From: an uncultured Collinsella sp.
GTDB lineage: Bacteria; Actinomycetota; Coriobacteriia; Coriobacteriales; Coriobacteriaceae
Direction: 5' to 3'
NCBI GenBank assembly: GCA_900556285.1
Contig: USOF01000015.1
Coordinates: 1 to 11,944 of the forward strand
DNA: 11,944 nt
Positions within the stretch are counted from its first letter, which is position 1, and every line of letters begins with the position of its first letter. Both the position numbers and the translations under genes were made by a program. Of this stretch, positions 6,969 through 11,944 are shown piece by piece. The notes below the pieces were generated by a model. That model searched no databases. It worked only from the letters and a program-made list of their open reading frames with translations, and was not told the origin of the DNA.

Positions 6969-7052
6969 ATGAACGTAAGCGATGTTATTTCGTTATTGGC
7001 GTTGTTGATCGCGGCTATCGAACTCGGCCTGTTTATCGGCCGAATGAAATAG
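6969..7052 (+). CDS. 27-residue membrane peptide, type I toxin-like
   Basis: A tiny open frame starting MNVSDVISLLALLIAAIELG and ending in FIGRMK. AGAAGGG (6955-6961) lies seven bases before the ATG, which is a good ribosome-binding site, and an extended -10-like TGCTATGG occurs at 6923-6930 right after the preceding terminator. The peptide is one hydrophobic helix (about residues 6-23) with a short polar N-terminus and a basic C-terminal tail. This is the build of the holin-like toxin peptides of type I toxin-antitoxin loci (TxpA/BsrG and Hol_Tox-like families), and the stop codon is followed by GC-rich stem-loops as in such loci. I cannot confirm family membership; it could also be a small regulatory membrane protein. 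Its helix contains a glutamate (residue 19), which is unusual for a simple anchor. Confidence 0.5.
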   Translation: MNVSDVISLLALLIAAIELGLFIGRMK

Positions 7053-7286
7053 CCGCCCCCGCGTAAGCGAAGACGGCCACTTCTCACGATGAAAACGTGT
7101 ATCGGAGTTGGCAAGACCCGCAGCCACGGGTGCCATCCGTGTCCCTATCTTAGCTGTAAGCGTTCCGCCGCGCAAGCGTTGCGGCAAGCGATTGAAAGAC
7201 GCGGACGGGATGAATTTGTGTCCGCACGGGCCCGTAGACTTCTCAACTATGTTGTGGATGCTCGCTAATCGGTAATGGAGGCGCAC
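7053..7286. other. Structured non-coding stretch after the small peptide
   Basis: Several stem-loops can be drawn. GCCG...CGGC encloses CGC-GTAA-GCG (about 7052-7077). GGC/GCC with ACCCG/CGGGT spans 7110-7134 and competes with CACGG/CCGTG (7125-7141). GCCGC/GCGGC lies near 7166-7185. GCGGAC (7201-7206) pairs with GTCCGC (7220-7225), and the palindrome ACGGGCCCGT is at 7226-7235. An open frame of 59 codons (7089-7268) exists, but it lacks a ribosome-binding site and the GC-biased third positions of the neighbouring genes. I read this as a 3' untranslated or regulatory RNA region, perhaps with an antisense RNA; no clear minus-strand promoter was found. Confidence 0.4.
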
Positions 7287-7466
7287 GTGTTTGATAACGA
7301 TGACCTGTTCGATCTGACAGACGATCCGTTTGAGTGGGATATGCTACTCGATGACGATGAGTTGGAGCAGGACCGTAAGAAGCGGCAGGGCAAGAAGGCG
7401 CGGGATGACGCTTCGAAAAAGCAGGACAAGCGCCGCCGAGGTCTGTTCGGCGGGCTCTTTGGGTAA
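7287..7466 (+). CDS. Small charge-segregated hypothetical protein
   Basis: A 59-residue protein I do not recognise. Residues 1-29 contain 14 acidic and no basic residues, mixed with Phe, Leu and Trp. Residues 30-51 contain 13 basic and 3 acidic. It ends in GLFGGLFG. I choose the GTG at 7287 because GGAGG (7277-7281) is five bases upstream; an in-frame ATG at 7275 would overlap that site and has none of its own, but would add only four residues. There is no signal peptide or long membrane segment. The charge pattern would suit binding to a basic partner or nucleic acid, but this is speculation. A TATACT box follows the gene, so the next gene may be transcribed separately. Confidence 0.65.
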   Translation: MFDNDDLFDLTDDPFEWDMLLDDDELEQDRKKRQGKKARDDASKKQDKRRRGLFGGLFG

Positions 7467-7486
7467 CCGTCGCATCGCCGCGTCTG

Positions 7487-7492
7487 TATACT
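7487..7492 (+). promoter_or_regulatory. -10 box upstream of the phosphoesterase
   Basis: TATACT is five of six to the -10 consensus and lies about 40 bases before the phosphoesterase start. At 17 bases upstream the sequence TAACCG is a poor -35. It suggests an independent start for the phosphoesterase gene. Confidence 0.4.
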
Positions 7493-7532
7493 AAACAGGT
7501 CTTATACGCGTTGCGAAATGAGGACAGAGACG

Positions 7533-8078
7533 ATGATGTGGTTTACCGCCGACCTGCACCTGGGCGATACGAATATCTTGCGCGACATGGATCGACCGTT
7601 TGATTCGGTCGAGGAGATGAACCGCAAGGTCATCGATGCCATCAATGAGTGCGTGGCTGTGGACGACCGCCTCTATATCTTGGGAGACTTTACCTATCGC
7701 TTGCCCATGGCGGAGGCAGTGCGCCTGCGCGAGCGCATCGAATGCCAGAACGTGACGCTCATCCGTGGTAACCATGATGGCGATTGGGAAGATCCGGACG
7801 CGCCGCACATTTGGGATGAGGTGCGCGATTATCTGGAGGTCGCCCCCGGTTACGCTAAAGGCCATCGCCTGGTAATGAGCCATTACCCCATGCTCAGCTG
7901 GAATGGCAAGGCGCGCGGCGCCATTATGCTTCATGGGCACATCCACAGCAGGGGAGACCGCACCAATGCGCGCAACCGCGATCGCGAGCGCCCTATCTTT
8001 CGCTACGACGTTGGCCTCGATGCCAACAACTACAAGCCCGTAAGCCGCGACCAGATTCTCGGCTTCTTTGGACTATAG
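7533..8078 (+). CDS. Calcineurin-like metallophosphoesterase (COG4186-type)
   Basis: Small dimetal phosphoesterase, cytoplasmic, substrate unknown. All core motifs of the calcineurin-like fold are present: Asp7 and His9 in TADLHLGD, Asp52 in ILGDFTYR, GNHD (Asn80, His81), His117 in SHYPM, and GHIH (His136, His138) near the C-terminus. The RPF(D/K)SVEEMN and SWNGKARG segments match the short COG4186 group, whose members are about 170-190 residues. I start at the ATG at 7533 (181 residues) because AGGA lies eight bases upstream and the conserved strand begins at once (MMWFTADLH); an ATG at 7518 has no ribosome-binding site. It is followed eight bases downstream by a REP-like repeat. Confidence 0.9.
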   Translation: MMWFTADLHLGDTNILRDMDRPFDSVEEMNRKVIDAINECVAVDDRLYILGDFTYRLPMAEAVRLRERIECQNVTLIRGNHDGDWEDPDAPHIWDEVRDYLEVAPGYAKGHRLVMSHYPMLSWNGKARGAIMLHGHIHSRGDRTNARNRDRERPIFRYDVGLDANNYKPVSRDQILGFFGL

Positions 8079-8085
8079 CCCTCAA

Positions 8086-8121
8086 ACCATCACAAAGGGG
8101 ACAGGCACCTTTTGTGGTGGT
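8086..8121. repeat. REP-like hairpin, copy A
   Basis: ACCATCACAAA pairs with TTTGTGGTGGT (one G-T pair) around GGGGACAGGCACC. It is nearly the same as the element at 8918-8950: 21 of the first 23 bases agree. It lies in the gap between the phosphoesterase and the YdjC-like gene and lacks a trailing T-run. Confidence 0.7.
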
Positions 8122-8143
8122 CCTTGCATAGATTGGAGTCGCT

Positions 8144-8908
8144 ATGAAGCAATTGCTCATTCGTGCCGACGATATCGGTTATTCGTATGCCGTTAACCTG
8201 GGGATTGCCCGCAGCATCAATGAGGGTCTGGTGCGCTCGGCGGGCTTGATGCCCAATATGCCCGAGGCCGAGCGTGGCTGGTCGCTCGTGGTGGACGCCG
8301 GCATTGCGGTGGGCCAGCATACCAACGTGTGCCTGGGCAAGCCGTGTGCCGACCCGGAGCTCATTCCGAGTATGCTCAACGAGAGCGGTGAGTTCCATAG
8401 CAGCCGTACCTTCCGCGAGCATTTTAAGCGCGGCGAAGAACTGATCGACTTTGATGAGGCCTGCATCGAGATCCGCGCGCAGCATGATCGCTTTGTAGAG
8501 ATTGTGGGCCGCGAACCCGATTACTTTGAGGCCCATGCCGTCATGAGCAAAAACCTTAACCGAGCGATCTCGGCGGTTGCTCAGGAACTGGGCCTTAAGG
8601 AACAGAAGGCGAGCTTCGACCCCACGGCGGTTGTGCGATGCGGTGCCACCGACCTGCGCATGGTGATGCACTCGATGGAGCCGGGCTTCGAACCCAAGGA
8701 TTCGATTATGCAGACGGTTCGCGAGATGGCGGACGGCGAGACGGTCGTCTTTGTGTGCCATCCGGGCTATCTCGATCGTTTTATCTTGGAGAACAGCTCG
8801 CTTACGACCGATCGCACCAAGGAAGTCGATGCGCTGATCGACCCCGAGCTTCGCGCTTGGCTTGAGTCTCAACCTGATCTTCGCCTGATCGACTGCCGCG
8901 ACCTGTAA
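8144..8908 (+). CDS. YdjC/ChbG-family putative carbohydrate deacetylase
   Basis: Member of the YdjC-like family, metal-dependent deacetylases such as ChbG, which removes an acetyl group from chito-oligosaccharides. The 254-residue protein begins with the metal-binding strand LLIRADDIGYS (Asp9, Asp10), has His59 in GQHTNV, and ends with CHPGYLD (His206), all typical. The third metal-binding segment, usually DSHHH or DGHxH in this family, reads FEAHAVMS, keeping one histidine (His131) only. Metal ligands Asp10, His59 and His131 are therefore still possible. GGAG lies five bases before ATG. There are no sugar-transport or glycosidase genes nearby, so the substrate is unknown. A REP-like repeat lies on each side, and a terminator follows. 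Confidence 0.88.
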   Translation: MKQLLIRADDIGYSYAVNLGIARSINEGLVRSAGLMPNMPEAERGWSLVVDAGIAVGQHTNVCLGKPCADPELIPSMLNESGEFHSSRTFREHFKRGEELIDFDEACIEIRAQHDRFVEIVGREPDYFEAHAVMSKNLNRAISAVAQELGLKEQKASFDPTAVVRCGATDLRMVMHSMEPGFEPKDSIMQTVREMADGETVVFVCHPGYLDRFILENSSLTTDRTKEVDALIDPELRAWLESQPDLRLIDCRDL

Positions 8909-8917
8909 GGACCCAAG

Positions 8918-8950
8918 CCACCACAAAGGGGATAGGCACCCTCGCGGTGG
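8918..8950. repeat. REP-like hairpin, copy B
   Basis: CCACC and GGTGG arms enclose ACAAAGGGGATAGGCACC. It is the second copy of the element at 8086-8121, same orientation, one base shorter and with a more degraded stem. Confidence 0.65.
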
Positions 8951-8954
8951 ATCT

Positions 8955-8990
8955 GGCGCCGTTGCCATTATGGCTGCGGCGCCTTATTTG
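8955..8990 (+). terminator. Terminator after the YdjC-like gene
   Basis: GGCGCCG (8955-8961) pairs with CGGCGCC (8977-8983), with an inner GCC/GGC stem and a five-base loop, followed by TTATTTG. The stem is strong; the T-run is interrupted by one A. Confidence 0.6.
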
Positions 8991-9047
8991 TCCGCGTGGC
9001 GCGGTAGAGTGTAGAAGGTTGAAATTTGCGTCCATCGAGGAGCTGCT

Positions 9048-10805
9048 ATGAACGAGATCAAGTGCCCACATTGCGGCGAAGTTTTTAAGGTCGATGCGTC
9101 CGGTTATGCGGATATCGTCAAGCAGGTGCGCGATGCCGAGTTCTCGCGCGATCTTGATGAGCGTGTAAAGGCCGTCCAGCGTGAGGGGGAGCAGGCGTTG
9201 GAGCTTGAGCGCTCTCGTTCGACGGTCGCCCTGCAGGAGGTGGAGTCTCAGCGTAGCGCTCAACTTGCCGAGCAGAAAAACGCCGCGGCTCAGGAGCTGG
9301 CACAAGAGGTTGCCAAGCGTGATGCCGAGCTTGCCGAATTGCGTGCCAAGCTCGAGGGCGCTGCCGCAGAGCGCGAGAGTGCAAGCCAGCGCGCGGCGGT
9401 TGAGGCCCGTGCCGACGCTCAGAAAGAGAACGCCGAGCTCCAGCGCGAAATCGACAACTTGCGTGCGCAGCTGGGGCGCAAGGATGATGAAGCCAAGCTT
9501 GCCGAGGCTTCGGCGCGCAATGCTGCTCAAAACGATTTAGCCGCACGTGATGCCCAGATTGCCGAGCTGCAGGCCAGGCTTGCCGCGGCGGACAAGGCAC
9601 GGGAGATGGCGCTTGCCGCTGCCGCGGCCGAGTCGCAGCGTGAGCTCGATGCCGCTCACAACGAGGCCGAGCGCACGCTTGCTGACTATCAAGCGAAGGT
9701 GCAGGAGAAGTTTTCTGCCGCAAAGGCTCAGTCTGAGCAGGAGGCCGAGGGTCTGCGTGCGCAGCTGCGCGAGCAGGAGCTGATGGCAAAAATGAGCCTG
9801 TCTGAGGCGGTTGCCGCGGCGGAGCGAGAGCGCGATGAGGCGCGTGCCAAACTGACGAGCGAGCTGGCGGTGCGCGATTCGCGCGAAGAGCAGGCCAAGG
9901 CGGCACATGAGCTCGAGCTTGCGCAGGCCAAGCGCGCGAGCGATGACCTGATTCGCTACAAGGATGAAGAGATCGAGCGTCTTAAGGACATGAAGGTTCG
10001 CCTGTCCACCAAGATGGTGGGCGAGTCGCTCGAGCAGCACTGCGAGACCGAGTTTAACCGTTTGCGCATGACGGCATTTCCCAACGCGTACTTCGAGAAG
10101 GATAACGATGCGTCCGAGGGTACCAAGGGCGACTTTATCTTCCGCGAGTGCGACGCGAGCGGCAACGAGGTCATTTCGATTATGTTCGAGATGAAAAACG
10201 AGAACGACGAAACCGCGACCAAGCATAAAAACGAGGATTTCTTTAAGAAACTCGACCACGATCGTCGCCAGAAAGGCTGTGAGTACGCGGTGCTCTGCAC
10301 GCTGCTCGAGCCCGAGAGCGAGCTTTACAACGCGGGAATCGTGGACGTGAGCTATCGCTTCGAGAAGATGTATGTGATCCGCCCGCAGTTCTTCATTCCC
10401 ATCATTACGCTGCTGCGCAATGCCGCCATGGGTTCGCTTCGCTATAAGCAGGAGCTGGCGGAGTACAAGCAGCAGAATATCGATGTCACGAACTTCGAAG
10501 CCAAGATGGAGAAGTTCAAGAACGATTTCGGCCGCAACTACGAGATCGCGAGCCGCAAGTTCCAAACGGCAATCGATGAGATCGACAAGACGATTAGCCA
10601 TCTGCAGAAAACCAAGGAGGCGTTGCTGTCCTCCGAGAACAATCTGCGCCTAGCCAACAAGAAGGCCGACGATCTTACCATTCGCAAGCTCACGTGGGGC
10701 AACAAGACCATGAAGGCGGCGTTTGACGAGGCGCGCGAGGCTGCGCCGGAGACAAGCGATGCGCCAGCCGAGGCGGATTCGTATGAGGTCGAGGATGCCG
10801 AATAG
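9048..10805 (+). CDS. Coiled-coil DUF2130 protein, possible nuclease fold
   Basis: A 585-residue protein of the DUF2130 family, function unknown. The N-terminus has a half zinc-ribbon, CPHCGEVF (Cys6, Cys9). Residues about 30-335 form a long Ala/Glu/Lys/Arg-rich coiled coil. The conserved C-terminal domain (about 340-520) includes KGDFIF with Asp362, MFEMKNEN with Glu381 and Lys383, then [20 protein letters not shown] and [13 protein letters not shown]. Asp362-x18-Glu381-x-Lys383 resembles the active-site spacing of PD-(D/E)xK nucleases, and the coiled coil plus nuclease build recalls RmuC; both are inference. The tail is acidic (ending YEVEDAE). GAGGAG lies five bases before ATG. The coiled coil seems longer than in family members I know of (roughly 400-480 residues total). 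Single-gene unit. Confidence 0.88.
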   Translation: MNEIKCPHCGEVFKVDASGYADIVKQVRDAEFSRDLDERVKAVQREGEQALELERSRSTVALQEVESQRSAQLAEQKNAAAQELAQEVAKRDAELAELRAKLEGAAAERESASQRAAVEARADAQKENAELQREIDNLRAQLGRKDDEAKLAEASARNAAQNDLAARDAQIAELQARLAAADKAREMALAAAAAESQRELDAAHNEAERTLADYQAKVQEKFSAAKAQSEQEAEGLRAQLREQELMAKMSLSEAVAAAERERDEARAKLTSELAVRDSREEQAKAAHELELAQAKRASDDLIRYKDEEIERLKDMKVRLSTKMVGESLEQHCETEFNRLRMTAFPNAYFEKDNDASEGTKGDFIFRECDASGNEVISIMFEMKNENDETATKHKNEDFFKKLDHDRRQKGCEYAVLCTLLEPESELYNAGIVDVSYRFEKMYVIRPQFFIPIITLLRNAAMGSLRYKQELAEYKQQNIDVTNFEAKMEKFKNDFGRNYEIASRKFQTAIDEIDKTISHLQKTKEALLSSENNLRLANKKADDLTIRKLTWGNKTMKAAFDEAREAAPETSDAPAEADSYEVEDAE

Positions 10806-10824
10806 GGTATAGCGGATAGTGCAA

Positions 10825-10862
10825 AAGCGGGGCCGCTGGCGATGTTGCCAGCGGCCCCGCTT
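10825..10862. terminator. Perfect 16-bp bidirectional terminator
   Basis: Arms 10825-10840 and 10847-10862 are fully complementary around a GATGTT loop. On minus the stem is followed by TTTT at its base, on plus by CGTTTCG. It separates the convergent DUF2130 gene and the helicase. Confidence 0.85.
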
Positions 10863-10884
10863 CGTTTCGTCCCATTCTGTTCGG

Positions 10885-11944
10885 CTAGTCCTCGAGCAGG
10901 TCCTCGATAAAGCCGACGCGGTAGTTTTTGAAAATGACCTCGCCGCCGTCTTGTGTGGCGTCCAGATCGACATCGCCCATGATGCCAAAATCGTGGTCGC
11001 CGTCCTCGTCGGCAAAAATCTGGTGCACGTGCCATACGTGCAGCGTCTTCTCGTCGGACTCATCGATGGAAAACATCGCGGCGCTGCGGGCGTCTCCGTC
11101 GGTGAGGATTTCCTCGTGCTGATCATGGTAGGCATCGAGCGCCTTTTGCCAGCGGATCTCGCTCATGCCCCAGTCGTCGTCGAGCTCGCCCAGGTCGCGC
11201 ACGTGCTCGCGGGCGGCAAGGGTCACGCGGCGGAAGAGCGCGTTGCGCACCAACAGCGTGCAGCCGCGGCGGTCCGCCACGACCTCGTCGATGCCCTGCG
11301 GCGGCGCGGCGTCGAGGGCTGCCGGGTTGCCGGCGTTCTCCCACTCGTCCACCAGACTCGAGTCGACCGAGCGCACCACAAAGCCCAGCCACGAGATAAT
11401 GTCGCGCAGGCGCTCGTCGCGCTTCTCGATGGGCACGGTGCGGTCGAGTGAACGATAGGCTTCTGCCAGGTAGCGCAGCAAAATGCCCTCGGAGCGGGCG
11501 ATGCCGAGCTTTTGAATGTAGCCCTTAAAATCGCTCGCGCTTTCCAGCATATCGCGCAGGACGCTCTTGGGAGAGAGCTGGTAGTCGTTTGCCCAGGGTA
11601 CTTCCTGGCAGTACTTGTCAAAGGCGGCGTCGAGCAAATCCTCGAGCGGCTTTTCGTACGTGACGTCTTGAATGCGCTCCAAGCGCTCCTCATATTCGAT
11701 GCCGTCGGCCTTCATCTCGGCCATAGCGCGATCGCGTGCGGCGCGCTCCTGTGCGCGCAATACCTGCTTGGGGTCCTCGAGCGTAGCCTCGACCATCGAG
11801 ATGAGGTCCATGGTATAGGTCTCGCTCTCGGGATCGAGCAACTCCAGCGCGGCAAGCAAAAACGGCGAGAGCGGCTGGTCGAGCGCAAAGTCCTCGGGCA
11901 GGTCGACCGTCAGCGCATAGTCGATGTCCGGCACGGTGTCAGCC
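10885..11944 (-). CDS. DEAD/DEAH-box helicase, DUF3516 C-terminus (partial)
   Basis: C-terminal 353 residues of a superfamily II (Ski2/Mtr4-like) RNA helicase of the kind common in Actinobacteria; the helicase motor lies beyond the right edge, and the frame is open through it. The segment matches the DUF3516 domain: PLSPFLLAALELLDPESETY, MVEATLEDPKQVLRAQERAA, EVPWANDYQLSPKSVLRDM, SDFKGYIQKLGIARSEG, LLRYLAEAYRSL and VVRSVDSSLVDEWE, ending with the DHDFGIMGDVDLDATQDGGE region close to the C-terminus. The substrate RNA is unknown. A GTG at 11934 is in frame but is internal to the conserved region, so it is not the start. No frameshift is seen. Confidence 0.9.
   Translation of the reverse strand, partial: ADTVPDIDYALTVDLPEDFALDQPLSPFLLAALELLDPESETYTMDLISMVEATLEDPKQVLRAQERAARDRAMAEMKADGIEYEERLERIQDVTYEKPLEDLLDAAFDKYCQEVPWANDYQLSPKSVLRDMLESASDFKGYIQKLGIARSEGILLRYLAEAYRSLDRTVPIEKRDERLRDIISWLGFVVRSVDSSLVDEWENAGNPAALDAAPPQGIDEVVADRRGCTLLVRNALFRRVTLAAREHVRDLGELDDDWGMSEIRWQKALDAYHDQHEEILTDGDARSAAMFSIDESDEKTLHVWHVHQIFADEDGDHDFGIMGDVDLDATQDGGEVIFKNYRVGFIEDLLED

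Noticed and set aside
6993..7286. Minus-strand open frame of 97 codons in the gap after the terminator
   Set aside because: There is no ribosome-binding site, its composition is not protein-like, and it overlaps the small peptide and the start of the 7287 gene.
7518..7532. Upstream ATG start for the phosphoesterase
   Set aside because: No ribosome-binding site precedes it, and the AGGA that would serve the ATG at 7533 lies just inside it.
9537..10601. Minus-strand open frame of 354 codons inside the DUF2130 gene
   Set aside because: It is a shadow of the GC-biased coiled-coil gene; Leu-rich translation is the expected mirror of Glu/Lys/Gln codons.

Overview
The window looks like chromosomal DNA from an anaerobic, moderately GC-rich Coriobacteriia, most likely Collinsella or a close relative. 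The reasons are the GC-biased third codon positions, a helicase C-terminus of the actinobacterial DUF3516 type, a reverse-domain-order rubrerythrin typical of anaerobes, and hairpin-forming intergenic repeats with a GGGAC core. The genus is inferred from family resemblance only; no search was run.

Layout. Positions 1-306 hold no convincing gene but three consecutive hairpin elements. Positions 307-1805 (minus) are the PLP synthase pair pdxT and pdxS, transcribed pdxS then pdxT. A divergent MocR/PdxR-type regulator (1951-3366, plus) shares their control region, which carries a repeated 10-mer that is a candidate PdxR operator. Across a bidirectional terminator, a reverse rubrerythrin (3438-3998, minus) faces the regulator; it has a good promoter and a structured leader. 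Next, on plus, is a tight two-gene operon: an iron-dependent alcohol dehydrogenase (4255-5475) and a class-3-like aldehyde dehydrogenase (5484-6863), closed by a strong terminator.

Positions 6907-7466 are the least ordinary part: a 27-residue single-helix membrane peptide resembling type I toxin peptides, about 230 bases able to form several stem-loops, and a 59-residue protein with an acidic first half and a basic second half. Then come a small calcineurin-like phosphoesterase (7533-8078), a YdjC/ChbG-family putative deacetylase (8144-8908) flanked by two near-identical REP-like repeats, a long coiled-coil DUF2130 protein with a possible PD-(D/E)xK nuclease signature (9048-10805), a perfect bidirectional terminator, and on minus the C-terminal third or so of a DUF3516 DEAD/DEAH-box helicase that runs off the right edge.

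Functional picture. pdxST and its regulator form a self-contained vitamin B6 module. Rubrerythrin serves peroxide defence. The dehydrogenase pair would interconvert alcohol, aldehyde and acid. The remaining genes are mostly single-gene units of unknown or general role. The best candidate for something undescribed is the small-peptide/structured-RNA locus at 6907-7286, which resembles a type I toxin-antitoxin locus, but this rests on pattern resemblance only.
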